From NCBI RefSeq assembly GCF_000178855.1, contig NZ_ADVG01000003.1:930001-994000 (forward strand): 64,000 nucleotides of DNA, given 5' to 3'. The first letter of the stretch is position 1; every line of letters begins with the position of its first letter. A program made the position numbers and the translations under genes. Of the stretch, positions 17,221-25,584 are shown one piece after another. A model generated the notes under the pieces. That model made no database searches. It worked only from the letters and a program-made list of their open reading frames with translations, and was not told the origin of the DNA. This DNA is from Ktedonobacter racemifer DSM 44963. GTDB taxonomy: Bacteria; Chloroflexota; Ktedonobacteria; Ktedonobacterales; Ktedonobacteraceae.

Positions 17221-18201
17221 ATGATCGAGCGCATACTTGTCCCGCTTGATGGGTCGGCTAGATCAGAAGAGGCGCTGGCTATCGCCGGGCGCCTGGCACG
17301 GGCTACGGGCGCCTCGCTGCTCCTGATGCGCGTCATCACGCCGGAGCAGTTCCATATGCATCTGCATACGGATGTCTCGGAGTATATGCTGGAGCAGATG
17401 CGCAAGATGTATCTTGAGGAGGCCGAGACATATCTGAAGCAGGTCATGGCCTCCTCGCGCCTGCAGGGCATAAGGGCGAGCAGCAAAGTTGTGGTTGGGC
17501 TGCCGGGTGACTGCATTTTACGCCAGGCCCAGGAGTATGATGCTCAGTTGATTGTCATGTGTAGCCAGGGAGGCGTGAGAGAGGAGGGCGTGCGCTGGCT
17601 CATGGGCAGCGTGGCGCAGTATGTTGAGCGTCAGAGTGCGGTACCAGTCTTGCTAGTGCGGGATGAGCGGCTTTTTGCGGCCTCGCAGAAGGGGGAAGCG
17701 CCAGGAATCCTGGTCGCGCTCGATGGTTCGCCCTACGCGGAGACTACTCTTGTGCCAGCCGCCGAACTTGCGCAGGCCCTTGCCTGGCCGCAACCAGGAC
17801 GTATACATCTCATGTACGCAGTCAAGGTTCCCTCTGCTACAGAAGAGCCTGGAGAGGCACAAGAGGAGGCGGCAACCTACCTGAAAGCCTGTCAGGAGCG
17901 CTTCCAGACAGGTGACCTAAAGCAATATGGACTGAAGGTCGTCTCCTCCATTGTCACCTACAGGCCCGGCGAGCCGCTCTGGCAGAAAATCCTCGCCACC
18001 TCCTGTCATGACACACAATGCGATATTATCGCCATGGCGACGCATGGGCGCGAGGGCCTGCCCCGCCTACGCCAGGGGAGCGTCACCGAGGATGTCCTGC
18101 AAGCCTCAAGCCAGCCCCTATTGATTGTGCGTCCCCAGCTCGCCGACATAGAGCATGTCACGCAGGCAAGCAAAGCAAAGCACCAGCAGGAGGCACCGTA
18201 A
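17221..18201 (+). CDS. universal stress protein, two UspA domains
   Basis: Two tandem UspA domains. The first begins ERILVPLDGSARSEEALAIA and ends in SAVPVLLVR; the second begins GILVALDGSPYAETTLVPAA and ends SSQPLLIVRP with the nucleotide-binding loop MATHGREGLPRLRQGSV. ATG at 17221 is preferred because AGGGGG lies 6 nt upstream; earlier ATGs at 17188, 17206 and 17215 are possible. Length is 326 residues, usual for double Usp proteins. It is soluble and likely ATP-binding; the exact stress role is unknown. Confidence 0.9.
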   Translation: MIERILVPLDGSARSEEALAIAGRLARATGASLLLMRVITPEQFHMHLHTDVSEYMLEQMRKMYLEEAETYLKQVMASSRLQGIRASSKVVVGLPGDCILRQAQEYDAQLIVMCSQGGVREEGVRWLMGSVAQYVERQSAVPVLLVRDERLFAASQKGEAPGILVALDGSPYAETTLVPAAELAQALAWPQPGRIHLMYAVKVPSATEEPGEAQEEAATYLKACQERFQTGDLKQYGLKVVSSIVTYRPGEPLWQKILATSCHDTQCDIIAMATHGREGLPRLRQGSVTEDVLQASSQPLLIVRPQLADIEHVTQASKAKHQQEAP

Positions 18202-18206
18202 AAACG

Positions 18207-18283
18207 CGCTGCTAAAGCACGCGTCTACATATCATAGTACGAGTGCCTCGTACCATGATATGTAGACGCGTGCTTTAGCAGCG
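18207..18283. repeat. Family A palindrome, copy 2
   Basis: Two 36-bp arms (18207-18242 and 18248-18283) pair with one mismatch and a 5-nt loop. The arm begins CGCTGCTAAAGCACGCGTCT. It sits between the convergent Usp gene and the PadR-C-like gene and may serve as a shared terminator. This is the best-preserved family A copy. Confidence 0.9.
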
Positions 18284-18304
18284 TCGTCCCCCACGCGCCT
18301 TCCC

Positions 18305-18667
18305 CTAACGTGAGTTTAGTTCCATTGTGGCCGAGCTACGCAAGCGGCGAACCGCGCCTTCTAGCCACCTGTGCTCGGCCTCTAATAAGGTATATGTATG
18401 ATCTTGAATAAGCAGGTTTAGCAAGCCTCCGCCGTGGCTTTGTTGCGCATGCGTGCTTAGCCACTCCTGGGAGCGCTCAATAAGATTCTGGCGCTCCTGA
18501 AGGACCGTCAGGGCCTCGGCGGGCGTGAGATGCGAGAGGAACGCCAGCCCCAGGTCTACCTCGTTAAACTCCTGGTGTGGGTGGGCAAATTGTCCATAGA
18601 GGTTAAGAAAACGTAGTCGCTCACTCTCAGGCATTGTGGGGAGGCAGAGACAGATGGTTTGCCACAT
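18305..18667 (-). CDS. stand-alone PadR C-terminal-like protein
   Basis: A 120-residue protein whose sequence resembles the C-terminal helical dimerisation domain of PadR regulators: FNEVDLGLAFLSHLTPAEAL, then an ERQNLIERSQEWL helix and LLEAEHRWLEGAVRRL. There is no helix-turn-helix before it; the start has its own AAAGGATAGC site, and the upstream gene ends 5 bp away. It may be an independent small protein that dimerises with a PadR regulator, or the remains of one. The upstream partner in the operon is a small membrane protein. The match is by eye only. Confidence 0.55.
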   Translation of the reverse strand: MWQTICLCLPTMPESERLRFLNLYGQFAHPHQEFNEVDLGLAFLSHLTPAEALTVLQERQNLIERSQEWLSTHAQQSHGGGLLNLLIQDHTYTLLEAEHRWLEGAVRRLRSSATMELNSR

Positions 18668-18672
18668 GCATG

Positions 18673-19083
18673 CTATCCTTTCTCGGAGGAGAGAGACGCC
18701 TTCAGGGCCGTTTTGCCGGGATTGCGCTTAAGGGCTTGATAGCGTGCGCCAATAAGGCTGATGAGCACGAGGGCGCCGATGCCAACGAGCATATGCGCGA
18801 TGCGAATCAGCCAGTGGAGATCGCCGATGAGTAGTCCGTCCTGAGTCATGCCAAAGATCGGCAGGATCGGTGCATAGATGATACTGATTATGCCTAGCAG
18901 GCGTAGACCTCGAGAGAAGAGCATGGCGATGCCCAGACCCAGCAGCGAGAGCGTCACGATAAATCCAAACAGCATGTGTACATTAAGCAGATTGATTTGG
19001 AAGAGCCAGAAGGCCAGGCCCAGTAAGAGCGCCCCCAGGCCAATGATACTGGCTACCCAGCGTGTAATTTGTACCGCAATCAT
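18673..19083 (-). CDS. four-helix integral membrane protein
   Basis: A 136-residue protein with four hydrophobic helices, roughly residues 8-30, 36-56, 60-78 and 90-112, and a basic, polar C-terminal tail. No catalytic motif is recognised. The start follows AAAGGAGTC. It is the first gene of a two-gene unit with the PadR-C-like gene (5-bp gap), so a membrane-linked regulatory role is possible but unsupported by known domains. Confidence 0.75.
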   Translation of the reverse strand: MIAVQITRWVASIIGLGALLLGLAFWLFQINLLNVHMLFGFIVTLSLLGLGIAMLFSRGLRLLGIISIIYAPILPIFGMTQDGLLIGDLHWLIRIAHMLVGIGALVLISLIGARYQALKRNPGKTALKASLSSEKG

Positions 19084-19235
19084 TTAAGAAGACTCCTTTC
19101 ATATACCATCTTTAGTGGTAGCCATAGTGTATCTGGCATGGATGACAGAGGCATGAACTTTCGCGCCTTTTTTTGTCATCGTTTTGTCATCTAGTTGTGC
19201 CATAATTAAACTCAATGTACACCTTTCTGGCGTGA

Positions 19236-19324
19236 CCTCTCGTGCCTGCGGCGCTCGCTTAGGTAAGTGGTGTGGTGTCGCCCTGGCGGCCTGTGGCCGC
19301 CAGGGCGACACCACACCACTTACC
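19236..19324. repeat. Family B palindrome, copy 2
   Basis: Head CTCTCGTGCCTGCGGCGCTCGC, 3 bp, then a perfect 30-bp palindrome (19262-19291 and 19295-19324) with a 3-nt loop. The outer arm GGTAAGTGGTGTGGTG is shared with the other copies while the core differs. It is about 40 bp upstream of the response regulator start, so it lies in that gene's leader or promoter. Confidence 0.9.
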
Positions 19325-19364
19325 AGGGATATGAAGAGATTTAACATGGGAGCAAGCTTTTCCG

Positions 19365-20057
19365 ATGCGTATTCTTGTGATAGAAGATAATTACCGCCTC
19401 AGCGAATCATTGAAGACGAATCTCGTCAATGAGAGATATAGTGTGGATGCAGCCTATGATGGCCAGGAGGGGCAGGACCTGGCCGAGCTGGCTCCCTATG
19501 ATCTGATCATCCTGGATATCCTTTTGCCCAAGAAGGACGGCCTGGAGGTATGCCGTGAGCTGCGCCGGCGCCGCGTGCAAACGCCCATTTTGCTCCTGAC
19601 CGCGCGCGATAGCATCGATGACCGCGTGCGGGGTTTGGATTGTGGCGCCGATGATTACCTGGTCAAGCCCTTCGCCATGAATGAATTGCTGGCGCGCTTG
19701 CGAGCTTTGTTAAGACGCCAGCAGCCCTACAAAAGCGCGCGCCTGGAGATAGGAAGTCTTGTTATTGACCCGGCTACGCATACCGTAGAACGTGAAGGGC
19801 AGGCCATTGAACTTACACCCAGGGAGTACGCATTACTGGAATACTTCATGTACCATCCCGGCCAGGTGGTGACGCGAGATATGATTGAACAGCATATCTG
19901 GAACTATGATTTTGAGTGCAGTTCTAATGTCATTGACGTCTATGTGCGCAGGCTACGTCGCAAGATTGATGCCCCCTTTACTACGAAGCTCCTGGCAACC
20001 ATTCGCGGCGTGGGCTACTGCCTCTCGTCCCCAGGCAGCAAGCAGGAGGCACAATGA
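19365..20057 (+). CDS. OmpR/PhoB family response regulator
   Basis: A 230-residue two-domain regulator. The receiver has the acidic pocket (VIEDNYR), phospho-acceptor aspartate in LIILDILLPKKDG and the lysine in DDYLVKPFAMNELLARL. The C-terminal winged helix includes LTPREYALLEYFMYHPGQVV and VDVYVRRLRRKIDAPF-like sequence. It overlaps the following histidine kinase gene by 4 bp (ATGA), so the two form one operon. No strong ribosome site is visible. Target genes are unknown. Confidence 0.95.
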   Translation: MRILVIEDNYRLSESLKTNLVNERYSVDAAYDGQEGQDLAELAPYDLIILDILLPKKDGLEVCRELRRRRVQTPILLLTARDSIDDRVRGLDCGADDYLVKPFAMNELLARLRALLRRQQPYKSARLEIGSLVIDPATHTVEREGQAIELTPREYALLEYFMYHPGQVVTRDMIEQHIWNYDFECSSNVIDVYVRRLRRKIDAPFTTKLLATIRGVGYCLSSPGSKQEAQ

Positions 20058-21568
20058 GAAAACGTCAACCTGCTCGTGTCCCTTTTCTCTCCAGTGTACG
20101 TGTACGCCTGACATTGTGGTACCTGGCCATCATTGCCTTCATCCTTTTCCTTTTCGGTGGTAGCTTGTATGCGACCCAGACATTTCTGAGTCCTGACGCG
20201 ACTGAAAGCAAATTGGAGACGCAACTGTACCAGGATACACAGCACATGCGCGATACCTATAAACAGGCCCTCTTGCAGAAAACGAACCCTGCTTCACAAC
20301 GGATCTCTCTCTCCCAAAATGAGGTAGTGCTCCTGCTACGACCAGATCACACAGTTCTGGACACGCGAGGCACGCTCCCGGCTGACAGCATACAGCAGCT
20401 TCAGGAACGCGCTGACAGCAACCAGGTATTATTTGATATGACTGTATCTCAGCCGCAGCACTCAGCGAACTGGCACGGTGCAGGCAGCACCTATCGCTTC
20501 CTGGTAACACCTCTTCTAGAGCGTGATGCGCGGGTCGCGACGCTCATCGTGGGGCAGGCTAAAGCATATCCTGTGCAGTTATTGTCCATCTGGCTCTTCC
20601 ATGCTGCCATGGGGCTGCTGGTCGCGGCCATAGGAGGGTACTGGCTGGCTGGCAAGGCTCTCCAGCCAGTGAAGATGATCACGCGTACCGCCAACGAGAT
20701 CAACGCGACCGACCTTCGCCGACGCCTGCATCTCCGACGCAGAGATGAATTTGGCGAGCTGGCCGCGACCTTTGACCAGATGTTAGCACGCCTGGAGGCT
20801 GCGTTCAAACGCCAGAACCAGTTTGCCGCCGACGCCAGCCATGAGCTGCGCACGCCGCTCACCATTATCAATCTGGAGATCAACCAGGCATTAACGCAAT
20901 CGACGCAATTGCAAACCCCCGAGAACTACCGCGAAACGCTGGAGCGTATCCAGGCTGAGAATGAGCAGATGACGACCATCGTTAACAGCCTGCTCCTCCT
21001 GGCGCGGGCGGACACGGGCCAGTTTACTCTGCACAAGGAAGAGGTCGATTTGAGTGATATCGCCCTTGCCAGCGTTGAGCGCCTGCTGCCATTGGCGCAG
21101 CAGCATCAGATAAGCCTGGCCACAGGTGAATTACCCGAACTTCTGATCGAGGGAGACGCCCAGCATTTGAGCCGGATGCTTATGAACCTGGTGGAGAATG
21201 CTATCAAATATACCAGTGGCGTAGGGAAACATGTCTGCGTAGAACTAACGGCTGAAAAATCCTGGGGTATTATTCGCATCCAGGACGATGGTCCCGGCAT
21301 AGCGGACAACCATCTCCCCTACCTGTTTGATCGCTTCTACCGGGTGGATAAAGCGCGTACACGCAGGCAGGGAGAGGCCCAACCCGAGAGCGCCCAACCC
21401 GGTGGCACGGGCCTCGGCCTCTCCATTGCCCAGTGGATCGCCCACAGCCACGGAGGGGAGATATATGTTCAAAGCACAATTGGGGCAGGCTCACTCTTTG
21501 AGGTCCGCCTGCCCTTAATAGAAACGAAGGTGCCTAGCCCAGGCGCAGAACGCCATTGCATTCAATGA
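20054..21568 (+). CDS. HAMP-domain sensor histidine kinase
   Basis: A 504-residue membrane kinase. A helix at about residues 17-38 and another at about 176-198 enclose an extracytoplasmic sensor segment. HAMP follows (about 200-252), then the H-box DASHELRTPLTIINLE with the phosphorylated histidine, the N-box LMNLVENAIKYT, the G1 box QDDGPGIAD and the G2 box GGTGLGLSIAQWIAHSHGG. It should phosphorylate the response regulator encoded immediately upstream. The signal is unknown. Its 3' end overlaps on the opposite strand the remnant of an SDR gene. Confidence 0.95.
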   Translation: MRKRQPARVPFLSSVRVRLTLWYLAIIAFILFLFGGSLYATQTFLSPDATESKLETQLYQDTQHMRDTYKQALLQKTNPASQRISLSQNEVVLLLRPDHTVLDTRGTLPADSIQQLQERADSNQVLFDMTVSQPQHSANWHGAGSTYRFLVTPLLERDARVATLIVGQAKAYPVQLLSIWLFHAAMGLLVAAIGGYWLAGKALQPVKMITRTANEINATDLRRRLHLRRRDEFGELAATFDQMLARLEAAFKRQNQFAADASHELRTPLTIINLEINQALTQSTQLQTPENYRETLERIQAENEQMTTIVNSLLLLARADTGQFTLHKEEVDLSDIALASVERLLPLAQQHQISLATGELPELLIEGDAQHLSRMLMNLVENAIKYTSGVGKHVCVELTAEKSWGIIRIQDDGPGIADNHLPYLFDRFYRVDKARTRRQGEAQPESAQPGGTGLGLSIAQWIAHSHGGEIYVQSTIGAGSLFEVRLPLIETKVPSPGAERHCIQ

Positions 21569-21640
21569 TGGAGCCTGTTGTGAAGCCGTTGCGGAGCAGG
21601 AAGGTGATAGCATGGGCCACATCCTCGGGCTGGCCTACGC
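21535..21640 (-). pseudogene. SDR C-terminal remnant
   Basis: Read on the minus strand from 21639, the codons give VGQPEDVAHAITFLL and then TTGSIIECNGVLRLG before a TAG at about 21535. This is the typical C-terminus of a short-chain dehydrogenase. Nothing upstream continues the gene, so it is a fragment, overlapping the 3' end of the histidine kinase gene. Confidence 0.65.
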
Positions 21641-21644
21641 TTGA

Positions 21645-21783
21645 TACCGACCTGGATTTCCTCCTGGATATGATCTACGGTCCAATGTGGTATCGCCTGC
21701 TCAACCAACACGCGCCCCTCGATACTCATTTCGCGCGCCAGCTCATAGACTTTACCTTGAAGCAAGGCTCTCATGCCCGGTAG
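21645..21783 (+). pseudogene. TetR regulator C-terminal remnant
   Basis: The plus-strand codons give LDFLLDMIYGPMWYRLL, then PLDTHFARQLIDFTLK, which matches the C-terminal ligand domain of one TetR group. The DNA-binding part is missing. Its stop codon TAG lies inside the GGTAGGG end of the adjacent family C MITE, so the MITE probably truncated the tail. Confidence 0.65.
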
Positions 21784-21945
21784 GGACCAGCTTCAGCGCG
21801 TCCAAAGACGATTAATCGCCTGTAGGCGCAGCCCGAAACGTTCCTATGGCGCTATGTCGGAAGGCGAGTTGTTTTCTGCCCTCCAAAGATTTTGGCTTGC
21901 GCCGCAATGCCATTAATGGGGTTTGGACGCGCTGAAGCTGGTCTC
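21779..21945. mobile_element. Family C MITE, copy 2
   Basis: Begins GGTAGGGACCAGCTTCAGCG and carries the internal GACGATTAATCGCCTGTAGG and GCTTGCGCCGCAATGCC blocks. The right terminus has decayed (GCTGGTCTC instead of GGTCCCTACC). It occupies part of the 500-bp gap 21569-22067; nothing else coding is visible there besides the two remnants. Confidence 0.8.
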
Positions 21946-22067
21946 ATTGGCGTCAAGTTAAGGAGCCTACGCTTCTGCAGGCTGGCACAGGAGACATATC
22001 AGTGCCCTCTCCCATCGAGAGCGTTACCTCAACGAGGTTTGTGGGAAAGTTCCGTCGCGGAGACTGG

Positions 22068-22982
22068 TTATCCGAGCTTTCGATACCTGGCCGGGGGCAT
22101 GCCGATTTCTCGCTTGAAGGCTTTGTGAAAAGCGACTGCCGATTCATAGCCGAGAAGTTCTGCGATCTTCTCCATCTCGACATTGTCCTTGAGCAAGCGG
22201 GTTGCTCTGTACATGCGCCAACGAGTGAGATATTTGATAGGGGGCTCACCCACTAGCCGGGTAAAGCGAGCGGAGAAGACTGCGCGGGAGAGGGCCACCG
22301 CCTCTGCCAACTCCTCAACCTTCCACCCACGTTCTGGAGATTGATGAATCAGGCCCAGAGCGGTGCTGATCGGCTGATCGCGCAGCGCCGCTATCCATCC
22401 TCGCGAAGATGCCGCTTGCTGCTCAACCCAGGCCCGGATCACATGAATGAAGAGTAGTTCGGTTAAGCGCCTGAGCATCACCTCCGCGCCCAGCCGAGGC
22501 GTGGCCGCTTCACGTGCGATCAACTGCACAATCTCGGTGAAGCCCTCCACCGTGTGGCCCTGTTCGGCGGGAATATGAATCACTTTTGGCAAGCTGTGGA
22601 GCAAGGGAAAAGCACCGGGATGCTCCACATGGAACGCGCCGCAGAGAACCGCCATCTTTGACGCATCGGACGCGGCAGGAAAGTCCTGATACTCGCGTTG
22701 CGCGGAATAGTCCACATGCAGGACTTGAGTCAAGGGTGACGTGAGTTCATCGCAGATCGAGTGAGCATGCCCAAACGGGAAGAGCAGGACGCCTCCACCC
22801 TCGATCCGCAGAGGTGTTGGATCTCCTTCAACAGAGAGGTAGCCACCACTAGAACTGAGTAGGTGAAAGATCATATCGTGACTGGCCGCGAAGTTATAGT
22901 GCCAGGGAGGCGTAAGTTCCCTGCGCGCAGAGATCCACTCTTGCAATTCGAGTGCATTGAGCACATCGGTGAGCACATCCAT
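22068..22982 (-). CDS. AraC family transcriptional regulator (cupin_6 type)
   Basis: About 304 residues. The N-terminal half is a cupin sensor (GGYLSVEGDPTPLRIEGGG, FPFGHAHSICDE) of the kind found in AraC regulators of short-chain dehydrogenase or exporter genes. The C-terminal half has two helix-turn-helices: VEELAEAVALSRAVFSARF and EKIAELLGYESAVAFHKAFK followed by GMPPARYRK. ATG at 22982 is chosen because GAGGAG lies 6 nt upstream. It is divergent from the broken DUF899/SDR genes and may once have controlled them. Confidence 0.9.
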   Translation of the reverse strand: MDVLTDVLNALELQEWISARRELTPPWHYNFAASHDMIFHLLSSSGGYLSVEGDPTPLRIEGGGVLLFPFGHAHSICDELTSPLTQVLHVDYSAQREYQDFPAASDASKMAVLCGAFHVEHPGAFPLLHSLPKVIHIPAEQGHTVEGFTEIVQLIAREAATPRLGAEVMLRRLTELLFIHVIRAWVEQQAASSRGWIAALRDQPISTALGLIHQSPERGWKVEELAEAVALSRAVFSARFTRLVGEPPIKYLTRWRMYRATRLLKDNVEMEKIAELLGYESAVAFHKAFKREIGMPPARYRKLG

Positions 22983-23171
22983 GCCATGCTCCTCTTTTGA
23001 GACGATCGGACAATTATTCAAGACAATATAGCATAGATTGGCACAGCGTTCAAGGGTATACTCTGCCTATCGAGCAGATCACGAGATTTCGCGAGAGCCG
23101 GACGCGAGGCCGTTTTTCGCAAGGCGCTTGTTTGCGGTACGGTTCTCGTTGACAGAGAAAGGAGAGAAGCC

Positions 23172-23646
23172 ATGACCAATCACAACGCTCTGCGCGGTGT
23201 CGCGGGCTCCGCTCGCGAAAATTCAGCCGTACAAGCAGCGGATGGGCTGGAGCTTCCCCTGGGCGTCTTCGTTCGACAGCGACTTCAACTACGACTTCAA
23301 CGTCTCATTTACGGAGGAGCAGCAGCAGTCGGGAACCGTCGAGTACAACTATCGCAAGGGCAACATCAGCTCAAGCACGAACGAAATCGCCGCGACCGAG
23401 GCGGCACCTGAAGCCAGAACGAAGTTCGCGGCGGGCGTCGGCACGGACTGGGCGACGTACGCGCGGCAAGCCCCCGGCATGAGCGCGTTCGCGTTCGAGG
23501 ACGACGTCGTCTACCATACCTACTCGACCTACGAGCGCGGGGTGGATGGGCTCTGGAGCATGCAGCCGTGGCTTGACCGCGCGCCACTCGGTCGCAACGA
23601 GACCGGCCCCTGGTGGCACCGCCACGACGAGTACGACAATCAGTGA
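23172..23646 (+). pseudogene. DUF899 (thioredoxin-like) gene with internal deletion
   Basis: The intact-looking C-terminal part reads SRAPLAKIQPYKQRMGWSFP and later PGMSAFAFEDDVVYHTYSTY and WLDRAPLGRNETG, hallmarks of the DUF899 family. The start codon at 23172 has a good AAGGAGAGAAGCC site, but after about four to five codons the sequence jumps, out of frame, to the middle of the family (TLCAVSRAPL). Roughly 100 N-terminal codons with the usual CPSC-type site are gone. A GTG at 23197 could only make a truncated protein. Base composition is GC-rich compared with neighbours. Confidence 0.8.
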
Positions 23647-23677
23647 AACCATGGACACACACAGAAAGAGGATGATG

Positions 23678-24423
23678 ATGAAGGACTTGTCAGGCAGGAC
23701 TACTGTCGTCGTTGGCGCCAGCCGGGGCCTGGGGCGTGGAATCGCTCGCGCGTTCGCCGAGGCTGGTGCTCCGGTGGTCGCGGTCGCCCGAAGCGGCCCG
23801 GCGCTGGACGCGCTGGCCACTACCAGCGCGAATATTCGGACCGAGGTCGCGGATGCGGCTGACGCGACAGTGGCGTGGAGCCTGCTGGACCAGTACGAGC
23901 CGGAGGTGCTCATCCTGGTCGCCGGAGCCAACCCTGTGATGCGTCCGCTCCAGTACCAGACATGGGAGACGTTCTCCGTCAACTGGCATACTGACGTCAA
24001 GATCGCGTTCACCTGGCTGCGTGAGGCGCTGCTGAAGCCGCTACCGCCTGGCAGCAGGGTGGTGGTGGTGAGCAGTGGAGCTGCCATCAACGGATCACCG
24101 GCCAGTGGAGGGTACGCCGGGTCCAAGGCCACCCAGCGGTTCATCGCGGCATACGCCCAGGAGGAGTCGCGCCGTGCCGGGCTGGACATGACCGTCACGG
24201 CGGTGATGCCCAGGATGACTCCGTTCGGAGACGTGGGCAGGCGTGGGGTTCGAGCGTACGCGACCCGCGATGGCCAGACCGAGGAGGCATACCTGAAGCA
24301 GCTGGGGAACTGTTGACCCCCGAGATAGCAGGGTCTGCCCTGGTGGACCTAGTACGGGCAAACCCTGAGACCACTGCCCCCGGGTACCTGCTCACCGCCG
24401 CCGGGCTGCAGAAGCTGCCATGA
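23678..24423 (+). pseudogene. SDR family oxidoreductase with C-terminal frameshift
   Basis: The N-terminal Rossmann motif TTVVVGASRGLGRGIARAFA is intact, as are VLILVAGANPV and a VVVVSSGAAINGSPASGGYA segment; YAGSKAT supplies the catalytic Tyr and Lys. The reading frame stops at 24316 after YLKQLGNC. A different frame continues directly with GELLTPEIAGSALVDLVRAN and GYLLTAAGLQKLP to a stop at 24421-24423, the expected end of the family. One indel near 24303 explains this. The truncated 213-residue product keeps the active site and might retain partial function. High GC and codon use suggest actinobacterial origin. Confidence 0.75.
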
Positions 24424-24770
24424 ACAAAGGGATGACATTCCAGCACTCTCCAGTGCTAGTCGCGCAAGCACAGCCCCGTCTGCATCTGAACGATGGGGCT
24501 TCCATCATCCTGATCGCTTTGGCTCCCATCAATCCACCCTGGCGTCGGCCAGGGACGAGCGTCTACTGCGCAGCTAAGGCGGCGTTACGAGCGGTGGCAC
24601 AGACGGTGGCAGTTGAATTGGCTCCACGGGGCATTCGGGTCAACGTAGTCAGCCCAGGTCCGATCCTGACCCCGATTTACCAGCAAGCTGGATTGAGCCC
24701 AGAGAAGATGAAGGAACGCCTGGATCGGATGAGCACTACAGTGCCACTAGCGCGGCTTGGGAAGCCGTTT
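24420..24770 (+). pseudogene. internal fragment of a second SDR gene
   Basis: The readable protein starts inside an SDR (KGMTF then LNDGASIILIA), includes the active site YCAAKAALRAVAQTVAVE and RIRVNVVSPGPILTP-like sequence, and ends abruptly at VPLARLGKP. The N-terminal NAD-binding motif is absent and the C-terminal tail is replaced by unrelated sequence after about 24768. It is a non-functional relic. The ATG at 24420 overlaps the end of the first SDR. Confidence 0.8.
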
Positions 24771-24787
24771 TGCGTGGTGTCTATGGT

Positions 24788-25222
24788 TTATGCGCGGTGC
24801 TGGGCGGCGAGCTCGTATTTGTTGGCGAACATGCGGTTGCCGCAGTAGATGTTGCGGTGGGTGAACTCGCTGGGGGTGCGCTGGCGCAGGCGTTCGCGTA
24901 TGCTCTCCTTGTGCGCACCGGGCGCGTAGTACCAGGGCTCGTCAAGGGTATAGGCGGGATCGAGCGCCCAGGTGGGGCAGGAGAGCGCGTACTGCTGGCA
25001 GAGATACTCGACCGAGGCCGCGCAGAAGACCGCCCAGCGCCACTGCTCAGGGTTCGCATCCATAGGGAGTTGAAGGGGATCCTGTACAAGCTCTAAACGC
25101 TGCTCGGGAAAATTGCCAAAGAAGTCATTCATGAAGTTTCCCAGCGCGATCCAGGGATCTTCACCCGCGCAGATCTCTTGATAGGATATGCTCATTGTCT
25201 GCAATTCATGCAGCAGTTTCAC
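24788..25222 (-). CDS. hypothetical protein, possible partner of the DUF6036-like nucleotidyltransferase
   Basis: About 144 residues starting from a GTG at 25222 that follows AGAGGTGAGCGA; an ATG at 25237 is the alternative. I recognise a pattern of a small conserved family: GEDPWIALGNFMNDFF, RWAVFCAASVEYLCQQY, DPAYTLDEPWYYAPG and FTHRNIYCGNRM. No enzyme motif is apparent. From memory, proteins of this look often sit beside nucleotidyltransferase-like genes in toxin-antitoxin-type pairs; such a gene lies 360 bp upstream on the same strand. This assignment is tentative. Confidence 0.6.
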   Translation of the reverse strand: MKLLHELQTMSISYQEICAGEDPWIALGNFMNDFFGNFPEQRLELVQDPLQLPMDANPEQWRWAVFCAASVEYLCQQYALSCPTWALDPAYTLDEPWYYAPGAHKESIRERLRQRTPSEFTHRNIYCGNRMFANKYELAAQHRA

Positions 25223-25298
25223 TCGCTCACCTCTCATGGACTATCGCAATATTTTGCCCTCGCAAACATTGTAACATATTCTATTTTAGTTGCTTTGA

Positions 25299-25386
25299 CT
25301 TCTCGCGCCTGCGGCGCTCGCTGGTAAGTGGTGTGGTGCTGCGTCGGCGGCCTGTGGCCGCCGACGCAGCACCACACCACTTACCA
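25299..25386. repeat. Family B palindrome, copy 3
   Basis: Head CTTCTCGCGCCTGCGGCGCT followed at once by a perfect 31-bp palindrome (25322-25352 and 25356-25386) with a 3-nt TGT loop. Outer arm TGGTAAGTGGTGTGGTG; core differs from copy 2 but still pairs perfectly. Confidence 0.9.
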
Positions 25387-25440
25387 AGACTTATCTCTGC
25401 GCAAAGGCTTAGAAGAGGGCCTCCAACGTTTCCTGGCCGA

Positions 25441-25537
25441 CGCTGCTGAAGCACGTGTCTACATATAATGGTACGGGGCCTTTCGCGCCATTATATGTAA
25501 GCGCGTGCGCTTGCCCCCGAATGGGGGTTAGCAGCGC
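25441..25537. repeat. Family A palindrome, copy 3, with small insertion
   Basis: The left arm (25441-25473) begins CGCTGCTGAAGCACGTGTCT. The right arm is mutated and is split by a 16-bp insert containing CCCCCGAATGGGGG (25514-25527), after which TAGCAGCGC resumes at 25529. The insertion lies at the same arm position as the 68-bp insert in copy 5. Confidence 0.75.
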
Positions 25538-25584
25538 AGCCCTCAGACATTCTCCGCTTCTTTTTAAAAGAGCTTTAGCAGCGC
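25531..25584. repeat. Family D unit 1
   Basis: A 54-bp unit flanked by GCAGCGC at both ends, with CTCAGACATTCTCCGC and TTTTTAAAAGAGCTT inside. Related units follow at 27424-27545. It abuts the stop codon of the nucleotidyltransferase gene. Confidence 0.55.
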
